From assembly GCA_037444305.1 (NCBI GenBank), contig JBBIMP010000023.1, positions 1 through 64,000 on the forward strand: a DNA stretch of 64,000 bases, written 5' to 3'. The translations under genes and the position numbers were made by a program. The first letter of the stretch is position 1; every line of letters begins with the position of its first letter. The DNA comes from JBBIMP01 sp037444305 (lineage in GTDB: Bacteria; Acidobacteriota; UBA6911). Shown piece by piece: positions 1-9,025 of this stretch. The notes under the pieces were generated by a model, which saw only the letters and a list, made by a program, of their open reading frames with translations, did no database searches and had not been told where the DNA came from.

Positions 1-338
1 GGCTTACGCCCTGGGCTTTCCTGTTGGACCCTTTCAGGGTCCTCGATTCCTTATTATTTAAGCGCCGTTCGCGCCTGTCCCCGAAACTCCCTGCGGATGT
101 GGCCGCGCTGCGTGAGGAGCGGCGGCGACTTTTGCAGCTCGACACGGCGCCGAATTGCCTGGCGGAGTCAGTCGTTCAGTGGGGGCGTGCGCACCCCGCC
201 GATCCGCGCGTTCCCGAAGCGCTGCACCTGGCCGTGAAATCCACGCGCTATGGCTGCACCAACAAGCGCACTGGCGACTTTTCACATCGAGCTTTCCGGT
301 TGCTGCACCGCAATTATCCCGAAAGCGACTGGGCGTAG
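1..338 (+). CDS. C-terminal end of an unidentified protein (5' truncated by the window edge)
   Basis: The reading frame is open from the first full codon at position 3 and ends with a stop at 336-338, so this is the last ~111 residues of a longer protein. A TTG at 24 could be a start, but the frame stays open upstream and no ribosome site precedes it. The tail contains a stretch around LAESVVQWGRAHPADPRVPE followed by ALHLAVKSTRYGCTNKRTG and ends HRNYPESDWA. This looks like the helical end of a TPR-like secreted protein seen in several GC-rich Gram-negatives, but I cannot name the family. It converges with the exonuclease gene on the other strand. Confidence 0.6.
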   Translation, partial: LTPWAFLLDPFRVLDSLLFKRRSRLSPKLPADVAALREERRRLLQLDTAPNCLAESVVQWGRAHPADPRVPEALHLAVKSTRYGCTNKRTGDFSHRAFRLLHRNYPESDWA

Positions 339-465
339 CAGACCCCCTATTGGCTCAAGTAATTGTCATTTTCCAGATGGTGTGGCGCGAAGTGCGAGCA
401 GTTCCGGGCGAGGGGTTGGCGACGGCGCAAGGATGGCTGAGAGGTGCCGGACCCGGATGCCGGCC

Positions 466-1233
466 TTATCGGAACGAGGCCACCACAGGAGCGTGGTCGG
501 ATGGTTTGGGGCCCTTGCGCTCGTCCCGGTCTATCTCCACGCCCGTGCAGCGCTGCGCCAGAGCCTTCGTGACCAGGATGTGATCGATGCGCACTCCCCA
601 GCCGCGGTGGAAGGCGCCGGCCCGGTAATCCCACCAGGTATAAAGTCCACCCTCTGCATGATGAAGGCGCAGCGCATCGCATAAACCCCACGAGACGATG
701 GAAGCCAGCGCCGCCTTTTCCGGTTCGCTGAACAGAATCTGCCCGCGCCACAGGTCGGGATCCCAGACATCGCGGTCTTCGGGGGCGACATTAAAGTCAC
801 CGCACAAAAGCACCGGCCCTTCCGGACTCATGTCCTTGTCCAGGAACTCGCGGAGGCGGCCGTACCAGTCGAGCTTGTAGGCATACTTGTCCGATCCTAC
901 CTCTCCGCCGTTGGGGGCATAGAGATTCACAATCCTCACCCCATCGATGGTCGCCGCCAGGACGCGCCTGTCGGCCTCCGGTCCGTCCCCGGGAAGAGAC
1001 ATCGCCGGATCGCAAGCGGGCGTTTTCGAAAGGATGGCCACGCCGTTGTAGGTTTTCTGGCCATTGACCAGGCAGTGATACCCCAACTCGCGGAAAGGCT
1101 CAAACGGGAAGTCCTCGTCCACCACCTTGGTCTCCTGCAGGCAGACCACGTCGGGCCGGCGGCGTCCGAGCCAGTCCTGCAATCGCGGGACGCGCATACG
1201 GATGGAATTGACGTTCCAGGTGGCGATCAGCAT
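466..1233 (-). CDS. xth: Exodeoxyribonuclease III (AP endonuclease family)
   Basis: 255 residues, the normal length for bacterial ExoIII. The enzyme cuts DNA at abasic sites and trims 3' blocked ends in base-excision repair, in the cytoplasm. The family signature is complete: WNVNSIRMR at the start, QETK with the metal-binding Glu near residue 36, NLYAPNG, GDFNVAPEDRDVW, the WWDYR loop, RIDHIL and the C-terminal SDHAPV catalytic His. The ATG start at 1233 fits the family N-terminus exactly. It stands alone, divergent from the chimeric gene at 1418. A short CATGGA/TCCATG palindrome lies about 40 bp upstream. Identification is secure. Confidence 0.95.
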   Translation of the reverse strand: MLIATWNVNSIRMRVPRLQDWLGRRRPDVVCLQETKVVDEDFPFEPFRELGYHCLVNGQKTYNGVAILSKTPACDPAMSLPGDGPEADRRVLAATIDGVRIVNLYAPNGGEVGSDKYAYKLDWYGRLREFLDKDMSPEGPVLLCGDFNVAPEDRDVWDPDLWRGQILFSEPEKAALASIVSWGLCDALRLHHAEGGLYTWWDYRAGAFHRGWGVRIDHILVTKALAQRCTGVEIDRDERKGPKPSDHAPVVASFR

Positions 1234-1417
1234 TTTCTCGAGGAGGCTCCACCCCGCATATTAGCATGGACTTCCATGACCCCGCCCCGCCCCGGTCAAA
1301 TCCGTTACTAACCCATTGTTAATTCACAGATTTTGCTTGCTCCCCGTGGGGCCTCGCGATAGAAATCCGTCTCCGCTCGAAACGGGATCCCCGTCAAAAC
1401 ATTCGGAGGCTGTGATT

Positions 1418-3342
1418 ATGAAGCACTATCGCTCCATCGCCCTCAGCGTGGCGGTCGTCGTGGCATTGGCCGGGCACTCCTTCGTCCTGCATTCCGAGCA
1501 GGCCGAGGCGCCCAGGCCGGGCCTTTTTGATTCCCTGATCCCAAGGACAACAACGTCGTCTTCGTGGCGGCCGTCGGCAGCCTCTGGGGCCCGGGCGGCG
1601 AACGCGGGGTGTACAAGACCGCCGACGGCGGCAAGACCTGGAAGCACGTCCTGAAAGGGGACGAAGACACGGGCGCAAACGAGCTGGTCATGGATCCCGT
1701 CAACAACCAGATCCTTTACGCTTCGACCTACCAGCGGCGGCGGACGGCCTGCTGCATGAACGGCGGCGGACCGGGAAGCGGCATCTGGAAATCGACCGAC
1801 GCGGGCGAGACCTGGACGCAGCTCAAGAAGGGCATACCGGATGAACCGATGGGCCGGATCGCCATCGACGTGTCACGCAAGCGGCCGAACATCCTCTACG
1901 CGCTGATCGAGGGCCAGTCGCCCCCGCCGGCAGCGCGCGGCGGTCAGGCTGCGCCTTCGGGAGCGGAAGAAGGCCCGGGCGCGCAGGCGGCGGCCGCCGC
2001 ACCACAGGCCGGTCCGCGCGCAGGCGCGCAGCAGCTGAACGAACTCCCGACGGGCCTCTACCGTTCCGATGACGCCGGCGCGAGCTGGCGCAAGGTGAAC
2101 AACGCCAATCCCCGCCCAATGTACTTCAGCAAAGTGCGCATCGATCCCACCGATCCCGAGGTCGTGTACCTCGGCGGCGTCGGGCTGCACCAGACGCTCG
2201 ACGGCGGCAAGACCATGGCCGCGGACGTCGCGGCCTCGACGCACGACGACGTCCACGCGATCTGGGTCAATCCCGCCAATCCCAACCACATCATCATCGG
2301 GAACGACGGCGGCCTGGCCTACTCCTACGACATGGCCAAGACCTGGGTCTTCGTGCCGAACCTGCCCCTCGGGCTCTTCTACCACGTGAGCTTCGACATG
2401 GCGACGCCCTTCAACGTCTGCGGCGGCATGCAGGACAACTACAGCTGGTGCGGACCCAGCGCCGTGCGCGGCACCCCCGAGATCGCCAACCACCACTGGA
2501 CTACGATCCAGGGCGGAGACGGGTTTGTCGTGCTCCAGGATCCGACCGACTACCGGATCGCGTTCAGCGAGTCGCAGGACGGAAACATCGTGCGCGTCGA
2601 CCGCGTGACCGGCGAGACCATGTCCATCCGGCCGCAGCCTGCGTCCGGCGAGCCGCCGCTGCGGGCGTCCTACGACGCTTTCGGCTCGAAACGCTACGTT
2701 CTGAGCTTCGACAACAGGAGGGTTCGTGAGATCGCGGCGGCAGCACCTTATGAATTCCTTGCCATCATAGTCAACGAGAAGAAGTACGGCGGCGGAGGTA
2801 TCCACAACCTCTACGTCACGAGCGCCGCGGACAATGCCTGGACGCCTTACATATTCGTTCACGAGTTCGGTCACCACCTGGCAGGACTCGCCGACGAGTA
2901 CTATTCCTCGGCCGTGGCCTATGAGAGCTCCGCCGAACGCCCCGAACCCTGGGAACCGAACGTCACCGCCGACTCCTCCGGCACCCGCTGGCGGGACATG
3001 ATCGCAGCCGACACGCCCCTGCCCACCCCGTGGCCGAAGGCCGCGTTCGAGTCGCTGCAGAAGGAGATCCAGAAACGACGGCGCGACCTGCGCGCCAACC
3101 GCCGCCCAGAATCGGAGATGGAGGCCCTTTTCCTCGAAGAGCAGAAGCGCAGCACCAGCCTTTTCCAGGCGGCGCCGCACGCCGCCAAGGTGGGCGCATT
3201 CGAGGGGGCCATGTACGAAGCCACCGGCTACTACCGCCCGCAGCAGGACTGCATCATGTTCAGCCGCAATGAGGTGGGTTTCTGTGCCGTCTGCAGGCGC
3301 GCCATCGAGCGGGTCATAGACCTGTACACGGCTCCCCGCTGA
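1418..3342 (+). pseudogene. Broken chimeric gene: signal peptide + VPS10/BNR propeller fragment + IgA-peptidase M64 C-terminus
   Basis: Three pieces that normally belong to different or longer proteins lie head to tail. At 1418 an ATG behind GGAGG begins a good signal peptide (MKHYRSIALSVAVVVALAGH). Around 1528-1540 the frame changes, with a TGA in the second frame, and the text picks up mid-protein as DPKDNNVVFVAAVGSLWG. That is the middle of a sortilin/VPS10-type BNR propeller (TADGGKTW, STDAGETW, GNDGG, QDNYSWCG, DRVTGETMSIRPQP). Near 2665, just after GEPPLR, it switches in frame to the C-terminal part of an M64 metallopeptidase with HEFGHHLAGLADEYY (HExxH zinc site) and C-terminal CAVC. 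The propeller lacks its N-terminal ~100-170 residues and its C-terminal half, and the peptidase lacks its N-terminus. The result is either a deletion-fused relic or an assembly chimera. A GTG at 1564 could start the in-frame part, but without a signal peptide. Confidence 0.8.
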
Positions 3343-3384
3343 GGTGAGGAGGGCGCTTGCGCGGCCGGGAACAATAAAAAACTC

Positions 3385-3412
3385 TTGCTTGTCAGGGTTT
3401 CGCTCGTATAAT
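3385..3412 (+). promoter_or_regulatory. Predicted sigma-70 promoter of the PilZ gene
   Basis: TTGCTT at 3385-3390 and a perfect TATAAT at 3407-3412 are separated by 16 bp. The -10 ends 45 bp before the ATG of the PilZ gene. Confidence 0.7.
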
Positions 3413-3457
3413 GCCGCAAATCCTAAAGATTCGGCCGCAAAGGCCGAATCAGATTGC

Positions 3458-3778
3458 ATGGAATCACGCAGAGAGCCGAGGTTCAACGTGAACCAGGCCG
3501 TAGAGGTGACGGATCTCGAGCGACGCACGCTCTTTGAGGGCCGCCTGGCCAACCTGTCCGGCGGCGGCGCCCGTCTGCTCGTTGCCCACGAACTCCGCAG
3601 GGGCTCCCTGGTAAAGGTCGTCTGGGAAAAGAACCTGCTCCTGGGGGAGGTGATCTACTGCTCGCCCGAGGGCGGGGATTTCGCTGTGGGCATCCAGCTC
3701 GAAGACACCCTGTTCGACTACGGCGCCCTATTTTCCGCGCACGAACACGAAAAGGACGCAGAACCGACTGAAGGTTAG
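3458..3778 (+). CDS. PilZ-domain protein (probable c-di-GMP binding)
   Basis: 106 residues from ATG 3458. The order RREPR at the N-terminus, then LSGGGARL about 40 residues on, matches the PilZ RxxxR and (D/N)xSxxG signature; the second motif reads NLSGGGARL here. PilZ domains bind cyclic di-GMP and pass the signal to motility or exopolysaccharide machinery. There is no other domain, so it is probably a stand-alone effector. An in-frame upstream start at 3344 exists but would place the promoter inside the gene, and the extra residues do not fit PilZ. Partners are not evident nearby. Confidence 0.8.
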   Translation: MESRREPRFNVNQAVEVTDLERRTLFEGRLANLSGGGARLLVAHELRRGSLVKVVWEKNLLLGEVIYCSPEGGDFAVGIQLEDTLFDYGALFSAHEHEKDAEPTEG

Positions 3779-3819
3779 GCTCTCGGCAAACTGATTCGCG
3801 TCTCCCTGCAAGCACCCTG

Positions 3820-5352
3820 TCAGTATTGGGACTCCCGCGGCGAGGCCCGCAACGCCCTTTCGAAAGCCCACGAGCGGATGTGATCCACCTGCTCCCTCAT
3901 GGTCCGCGACAGTGGTATCACGCCCAGGGCCGCCCTGTGCAGGTCTTCGAACTTGAGCGGCCGGTTCTCCAACCGGACCGCAGTGATCGCGGAAACGACG
4001 CACTGCTCGATCTCCGCCCCGGTCCAGGCCTGCGTGATGCGCCGCAGCCGGTCGAGCTGCAGGCTTTCCGGATCGAGGCCGCGCTTCTGCAGATGAATGC
4101 GGAAGATCTCCACCCGTTCCTCTTCCCCGGGCAGGTCGATGAAGAAGACCTCGTCGAAACGGCCTTTGCGGATCATCTCCGCGGGCAGCAGGTCGATGCG
4201 GTTCGCCGTCGCGGCCACGAACAGCCCCCGTGTCTTCTCCTGCATCCACGTCAGGAAGAACGCGAAAATCCTTCCCATGCTGGTCGCAGCCTCGGCGGCC
4301 TGGCCTGTCAGCCCCATCTCGATCTCGTCGAACCAGACCACGGCCGGGGCGAGAACCTCCACAGCCCGGCAGGCTTCAGCGAAAGCCGCATCCGGGTTGC
4401 CGTGCCGCCCGGAAAACACCTCGATCATGTCGATCCGGTAAAGCGGCAGACCGAAACAGGACGCCACCGCCTTCACCGACAGGCTCTTGCCGCACCCCGA
4501 GACACCCATGACGAGCAGCCCCTTGGGCACGATCTCGGCTGCGAGACTGTCGCGCTCCATGAAGAGCTTCCGCCTCTCGATCAGCCACTTCTTCAGGGAT
4601 TCGAGCCCCCCGACGTGGTCGATCGTCGTGCCGTCGGCCACGAACTGGACGAGCCCCGACTTGTTGACGACCAGCTTTTTCTCTTCCTGGAGCATAGGCA
4701 CGGAATCGGGTCCGAGCCCCTTGCCGGCCGCAATGACCCGCTGCAGGGCGTGCCGCGCCTCGTCAAGAGTCATCCCCTGGAGAGCCCGCGCGATCTGAAA
4801 GACCGAATCCTCGCTCCGGTCAATCCCCGGATTCTGGCCGGCCAGGCCGCCGAGCTCCGCTGCCAAAAAGGCGCTGAGTTCTCTCAGGTCCGGCCGCTCA
4901 AGTTCGACGAAAGCCATCGGGTGAGCCAGCTCCCCGGGAATCACGCGCCGGGGCGCGCTGATGACGACGAAGCTGCCGCTGTCGGCGCACACCCGGTAGA
5001 GATCCCTCAGCCTGCGCCGCACATCCGCCGAGTCGCCGATGAACTCGTGAAAGTCCCGCAGCTGGAATATCCCCGGCTCGCCGTGATCCCTGATGAAATC
5101 GAGGACCGCCGCGGGGCTGCGCGTTTCTTCGCTCTCCTTCGCCCTGCCGTCGGGACCCGTCAAGCCGCCGGTTGAAGTCCAGGTCCACACTACCGGCCCT
5201 TCGCCCACGATCCCCTCCGCGGCCTGCTGCAGCAGCCGCTTCACGCGTTCCTCTTCGGGGGAACAGATGTAGATCAGCGGCCGTTTCCCCTCCAGCAGTG
5301 CACGCAGGGTGCCGACCGCCCGGCCGCCGGATGTCTCGCCTGTGTTTGCCAT
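3820..5352 (-). CDS. Ycf46-like AAA+ ATPase
   Basis: 510 residues. The N-terminal ~240 residues (starting PLIYICSPEEERVKRLL, with a FQLRDFHEFIGD strand) resemble the degenerate first half of Ycf46-type ATPases. The C-terminal half is a full AAA module: Walker A GVSGCGKS at about 283-290, Walker B VVWFDEIEMG near 338-347, a sensor-1 AATANR, and GRFDEVFFIDLP typical of the FtsH/SpoVK/CDC48 clade. Ycf46 proteins are linked to CO2 use in cyanobacteria, but their role in other phyla is unknown. The ATG start at 5352 has AGGAG 10 nt upstream. It converges with the PilZ gene; no operon partner is seen. Confidence 0.85.
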   Translation of the reverse strand: MANTGETSGGRAVGTLRALLEGKRPLIYICSPEEERVKRLLQQAAEGIVGEGPVVWTWTSTGGLTGPDGRAKESEETRSPAAVLDFIRDHGEPGIFQLRDFHEFIGDSADVRRRLRDLYRVCADSGSFVVISAPRRVIPGELAHPMAFVELERPDLRELSAFLAAELGGLAGQNPGIDRSEDSVFQIARALQGMTLDEARHALQRVIAAGKGLGPDSVPMLQEEKKLVVNKSGLVQFVADGTTIDHVGGLESLKKWLIERRKLFMERDSLAAEIVPKGLLVMGVSGCGKSLSVKAVASCFGLPLYRIDMIEVFSGRHGNPDAAFAEACRAVEVLAPAVVWFDEIEMGLTGQAAEAATSMGRIFAFFLTWMQEKTRGLFVAATANRIDLLPAEMIRKGRFDEVFFIDLPGEEERVEIFRIHLQKRGLDPESLQLDRLRRITQAWTGAEIEQCVVSAITAVRLENRPLKFEDLHRAALGVIPLSRTMREQVDHIRSWAFERALRASPRESQY

Positions 5353-5525
5353 CGTTTGTTCGCTCCTGTCCAGGGATGAAATCTAACACAAATTCCGCCG
5401 CGCACCGGTATTTGCAGGGCCGTAACCCGAATCACGGCTGGAGATGGGCTTTCACTGTTCAGCAGCGGGATCCCGGCGATGAAAACCCGTTTTGCCTCCG
5501 GGGAACACTCTGGAGCGTACTCGGT

Positions 5526-6332
5526 TTATCGGGCACGGCTGCGGCGAGAGCAGTGGTAGAGGACGATGGCGGCCGCCGCCGCGACGTTGAGGGAATCGAC
5601 CTCCCGCTGCATCGGGATTGCAATCCGAGCGTCGCATACGGAAAGCATTTCGGCGCTCAGCCCGCGCGCCTCGTTGCCGAACAGAAGCACTTCCCTGCCA
5701 GCCGGTTTCCACCCGTCGAGTTCCTGCGCGCGCTCATCGGCCACCGTTCCCACCAGTTGCCAGCCGTTCCCTGCTCTCAGCTTTTCGAGATCCCCGGCGA
5801 GGTCGGCGCATTCCCGGATCGGCAGGTGGAGCGCATTGCCCATGGAAACCCGCAAAATTCTGCGCGAAAAGGGATCGGGGCAGCCCGACCCGATCAGCAA
5901 CCCGCCCACGCCGAAGGCCGCGCTCAAGCGGATGATGGCCCCGATGTTTTCCGGATCATCCACCCTCTCGCAGGCTGCGAGAAGCCCTCTCGATCTGCCC
6001 GCGCGCGCCATTTCCTCGAGAGACGGCTGCTCCTTCCGGCGCCCGCAGGCCATGATTCCCGCGTGGAATGCGAAACCGGTGAGGGTTGAGACGGATTGGT
6101 GCGGAATCACGTACCAGTCGAGCCCGGGTCGCAGCAGCGATGCGAACCGCGGCTCCTTGCGGTCGCTCACCATCACCGACACAACCTCAAAGTCGCTCTC
6201 CAGGAGCCGGTGCACGACCTTGTCACCCTCCGCGATGAAGAGACCGGCCTTGCGATCCAGCTTCGCCTGCTTGAGATCGCGGTAGGCATCCAGTCTCGGA
6301 TCTTCGATCGAATCCAGCTCGATCCTCGCCAC
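5526..6332 (-). CDS. SpoU/TrmH-family RNA 2'-O-methyltransferase
   Basis: 268 residues from a GTG at 6332. I prefer this to an upstream ATG at 6389 because GGAGGG lies 3 nt before the GTG and the family N-terminus (ARIELDSIEDPRLDAY) begins there. The three SPOUT motifs are present: NIGAIIRLSAAFG (motif 1), LFGNEARGLS (motif 2) and DSLNVAAAAAIVLY (motif 3). An N-terminal substrate-binding domain (KAGLFIAEGDKVVHRLLES) points to the rRNA/tRNA methyltransferases that methylate a ribose in structured RNA. The exact target cannot be told from sequence. It uses S-adenosylmethionine and acts in the cytoplasm. Confidence 0.88.
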   Translation of the reverse strand: MARIELDSIEDPRLDAYRDLKQAKLDRKAGLFIAEGDKVVHRLLESDFEVVSVMVSDRKEPRFASLLRPGLDWYVIPHQSVSTLTGFAFHAGIMACGRRKEQPSLEEMARAGRSRGLLAACERVDDPENIGAIIRLSAAFGVGGLLIGSGCPDPFSRRILRVSMGNALHLPIRECADLAGDLEKLRAGNGWQLVGTVADERAQELDGWKPAGREVLLFGNEARGLSAEMLSVCDARIAIPMQREVDSLNVAAAAAIVLYHCSRRSRAR

Positions 6333-6445
6333 GCACCCTCCCCCGACTGCGAATCCGCAAAACCTATCCCGCATGCCGAATATGCGCAAGCGGCAACGGC
6401 GCCACTCTACCGTGTCTGCGAGTTATGACTTCCGGCCGGGCGCCC

Positions 6446-6550
6446 GCGGAGCCCGGAGCGCCAGCGACGGGTTGTCTGGCTTGAGTGGGCAACCCGACCG
6501 CTCGCTGCCGCTCGCGGCTCCGTTTCCCCCGTGTCTTCAATACGGCTTTC
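6446..6550 (-). repeat. Dispersed structured repeat, copy 1
   Basis: Read on the minus strand it begins AGGAAAGCCGTATTGAAG, then CGGAGCCGCGAGCG, AGCGAGCGGT, an inner stem CGGGTTG/CAACCCG, TCGCT and finally GGGCTCC. The same blocks in the same order recur at 25141-25250 and 46474-46566. The outer arms CGGAGCC and GGCTCCG can pair, as can AGCGA with TCGCT and the inner stem, giving a three-part hairpin. Confidence 0.75.
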
Positions 6551-6718
6551 CTTGGTTGCTGCCGCGGTGCGCTGCCCCCGAATTCATTGCGCTGTTCAGG
6601 GCGATCTTAACCCGGTATAGTGAAAAAGACAGGTCGAAATCCCGGGTGAACGCGAGGCGGACTCGCCGCCATCATGGACGCGCGCGCGATCGACCGCCGG
6701 GTCGCGCTCAATTGGCGT

Positions 6719-6746
6719 TTGACAATCAGCTATGTAAGTGATAAAT
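6719..6746 (+). promoter_or_regulatory. Predicted promoter of the YtxH operon
   Basis: Perfect -35 TTGACA at 6719-6724 with an AT-rich -10 (GATAAA/ATAAAT) at about 6740-6746, roughly 40 bp before the ATG at 6786. An AAAAGGAG ribosome site follows at 6773-6780. Confidence 0.6.
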
Positions 6747-6785
6747 AACGTATTCACATAGGTTTACTAGACAAAAGGAGACAAT

Positions 6786-7088
6786 ATGGCAGAGGGAGCT
6801 GGAACTGGTGAGAAAGCGTTGTACTTCGTTCTTGGTGCATTTGTCGGTGCCGCCACCGCGCTCCTCCTGGCGCCCCGAAGCGGCGAGGAGACCCGGCAGT
6901 TGATCGTCTCCAAGGCCCGGGAGGGTGCCGACTACGTCTCGAACCGAAGCCGTGAGTTCACGGAGCGAACCTCCGGGATCATCGACCGGGGCAAAGAGCT
7001 GATACAGAGTCAGAGAGATCAGCTGACCGCTGCCCTGGAGGCCGGCAAGCAGGCGTACAAAGAAGAGAAGGACAAAGCAAAGGCATAG
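6786..7088 (+). CDS. YtxH-domain membrane-anchored protein
   Basis: 100 residues. A single hydrophobic segment (about residues 10-28, ALYFVLGAFVGAATALLLAP) ends in the APRSGEETR signature of YtxH proteins. An amphipathic, charged helical tail rich in Lys, Glu and Gln follows and probably lies in the cytoplasm. YtxH homologues in Firmicutes are general-stress proteins; the biochemical role is not known. The ATG has a strong AGGAG site. The gene is followed after 6 nt by a DUF948-like gene, the same pairing seen in other bacteria, so the two are almost certainly co-transcribed. Confidence 0.85.
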   Translation: MAEGAGTGEKALYFVLGAFVGAATALLLAPRSGEETRQLIVSKAREGADYVSNRSREFTERTSGIIDRGKELIQSQRDQLTAALEAGKQAYKEEKDKAKA

Positions 7089-7094
7089 ACCCCC

Positions 7095-7607
7095 GTGGAT
7101 ACATTATTGACGGTCTTCATTGGAGTCGTAGCCGTAGCGGTTCTTCTTCAGGCTCTGGCCTATGTGGGCATATACCGCAGCCTGCGGAGGATTGCCGACC
7201 GGAGCGAGAGCGTGAGCCGCGAACTCATGGCTCACGTCAACCTCCTTTCCGACAAGACGGACAGCGTGGTCGCCGTCCTGAAGGGAACTATAGAAGAGAC
7301 GCAGGCGATCCGCAGCAACGTGACTGAGATCTGCAGGGTGGTCAGGGACAGGATCGTCCACATAGACGCATTTCTTCAGGAGGCCACCGACTCCGGGCGG
7401 CTTCAGATCGCCAGGATTCAGGACACGGTGGACACGGCCACCCGGAGGGTGGAGGACACGGTTGAAATCCTCCACAGCACGGTTCTCAAACCCGTGAGCG
7501 AAATTAGCGCCCTCGTCAACGGATTCAAGGTTGGGCTGGATGTATTCCTCCGGAGAAAGAAGGGTCCGGCCCGAAGGCCTTTCCAGGACGAGGAAATGTT
7601 CATCTAG
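7095..7607 (+). CDS. DUF948-like membrane protein with coiled-coil tail
   Basis: 170 residues from a GTG at 7095, 6 nt after the YtxH stop. An N-terminal transmembrane helix (TLLTVFIGVVAVAVLLQALA) is followed by about 120 residues of heptad-like helix with repeats of Val, Ile and Thr, resembling the extracytoplasmic or cytoplasmic coil of DUF948 proteins or a methyl-accepting signalling helix without the receptor core. A basic tail (RRKKGPARR) closes it. It is probably a structural envelope partner of the YtxH protein. No enzyme motif is visible. Confidence 0.65.
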   Translation: MDTLLTVFIGVVAVAVLLQALAYVGIYRSLRRIADRSESVSRELMAHVNLLSDKTDSVVAVLKGTIEETQAIRSNVTEICRVVRDRIVHIDAFLQEATDSGRLQIARIQDTVDTATRRVEDTVEILHSTVLKPVSEISALVNGFKVGLDVFLRRKKGPARRPFQDEEMFI

Positions 7608-7804
7608 GTGCTCCGCCCGCCGCGCACTCCGTCCCCGCCGAGCCCCGGGACCGCGCTTTCAGGCGGTTTCACGAATCTTCCGGGGCTTGCAGGGTATAGT
7701 CCCATCCTAACCACCTTCGCCGCATTTCCTCCTGCGCATCATCCTCCCCTCCAGCGAAGCCCCGGCTTGTTACCTCGAGCCGCCGCTGGCAGCAGACCTG
7801 CACG

Positions 7805-8803
7805 ATGATCACCCTCGTTTTCCTGGCTGTCCTCCTGATCCCGGTTGGCGCCGTTGCGGGCATACTGTTCCTGGTTTTCCCCCGCAGGCGCCGGGCGGTT
7901 CTTCGCAGGTCGGCGCTCGCTTATGCATTCCTGGTTCCGGCGCTGCTCTTCGGAGTCGGCCCATGGCTGGCCGCCCGCGCCCTCACTCATGCGGGCACGC
8001 GCCCGATGGACAGGGTACTGACAGACAGTCCCTCGGCCTACGGCGTGCCCCAGGAAGACATCGAATTCCGCGCCCTGGATGCGGTGCGCCTGAGCGGGTG
8101 GTTCGTCGAACCGTCGGGAAAAAAGCCGGTCCTGGTCTGCACCCACGGGCTGTTCCGCAACCGCGTCGAAGTGCTTGCCCGCATTATGCCGCTCTGCCGC
8201 CAGGGCTATGGCGCCCTCCTCTACGATTCGAGGTCCCACGGTGCCAGCGAGAGAGCGATGGTGTCGCTCGGCTATCACGAAAAAAACGACGTGCTGGGCG
8301 CGGTTCGATATGTTGAGCAGCGGTACCCGGATCCGCTCCTGAGGCCCGGGGTCGTGCTTTTCGGCGTGTCGATGGGAGCGGTGGCTGCGCTCCAGGCGGC
8401 TGCTCAGTCGCACAGTTACGCGGGACTGATCCTCGACAGCCCTTTCTCCAGTCTGGAGCGGACCGTTGCGGACCACTCCTGGCTCTTTCTCAAACTGCCA
8501 CGGTTCCCGTTCGTGAATCTCTTCCTGTTCTGGTTCGGGAAGATGGCGACAATCGGCGGAGGCTTCCTCGATTCGGAGGCGGCGATGGCCCGGGTGCAGC
8601 CGGTGCCGCTTCTTCTGATTGCCAGCGAGGGGGACGCGCGGATACCGGCGAGCGTTGCGCAGTCGCTGTACGATGCATCAATCTCGCCGCGGAAGGAACT
8701 GAAGGTCTTCGGGAAGGACGTCCCGCACGGCGCCGCCTCGCGCCTGCACCCGGAGGAGTACACACGTCTTCTGGAAGACTTCCTCGCTGATTTGGGCCCA
8801 TGA
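7805..8803 (+). CDS. Membrane-anchored alpha/beta hydrolase
   Basis: 332 residues. Two N-terminal hydrophobic segments (about residues 2-24 and 37-57) anchor a cap-less alpha/beta-hydrolase domain. Visible are the oxyanion strand CTHGLFRNR, the YDSRSHGAS turn, the nucleophile elbow GVSMGA (Ser near residue 194), an Asp in the SEGDARIP region and a C-terminal His in DVPHGAA. This matches the YqkD/BAAT-like 'alpha/beta hydrolase' group often annotated as lysophospholipase-like. The substrate cannot be read from the sequence. The start at 7805 has no good Shine-Dalgarno but gives the expected membrane anchor. Confidence 0.8.
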   Translation: MITLVFLAVLLIPVGAVAGILFLVFPRRRRAVLRRSALAYAFLVPALLFGVGPWLAARALTHAGTRPMDRVLTDSPSAYGVPQEDIEFRALDAVRLSGWFVEPSGKKPVLVCTHGLFRNRVEVLARIMPLCRQGYGALLYDSRSHGASERAMVSLGYHEKNDVLGAVRYVEQRYPDPLLRPGVVLFGVSMGAVAALQAAAQSHSYAGLILDSPFSSLERTVADHSWLFLKLPRFPFVNLFLFWFGKMATIGGGFLDSEAAMARVQPVPLLLIASEGDARIPASVAQSLYDASISPRKELKVFGKDVPHGAASRLHPEEYTRLLEDFLADLGP

Positions 8804-8926
8804 CAAATTAAGGATTTACATTGCGCTGTGCCGGCCTTTGACAGGGTTATGCTCGTTGGCGTCAACCCTATAAGCATTTTCCACTGGTGAGCACAAGGGA
8901 TATGCGGAGAGGCGGCAAGGGAGACC

Positions 8927-8973
8927 GGGCGAGCCCTTTGGGTCGGCCGTTCAGCAGCGCACAAGGCTCGCCC
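8927..8973. terminator. Possible bidirectional terminator hairpin
   Basis: GGGCGAGCC (8927-8935) and GGCTCGCCC (8965-8973) are perfect 9-bp inverted arms around a 29-nt loop, between the convergent hydrolase and fabH genes. There is no T-run, so termination is only a guess. Confidence 0.35.
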
Positions 8974-9025
8974 AATAATAGCCTGGCCTTGCGGTGAGAG
9001 CCTTTGGAAACGGTAAGGATCGGTA

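Larger units (their letters stand above)
6333..6785. other. Intergenic region between divergent genes
   Basis: About 450 bp without a gene, between the methyltransferase (minus) and the YtxH gene (plus). It holds a copy of the dispersed structured repeat (6446-6550) and a sigma-70-like promoter (6719-6746). I see no other convincing gene in it. Confidence 0.7.

Noticed and set aside
1873..3552. Long open frame on the minus strand (559 codons)
   Set aside because: Antisense shadow of the GC-rich BNR/M64 gene; composition is Arg/Val/Gly-rich without any motif.
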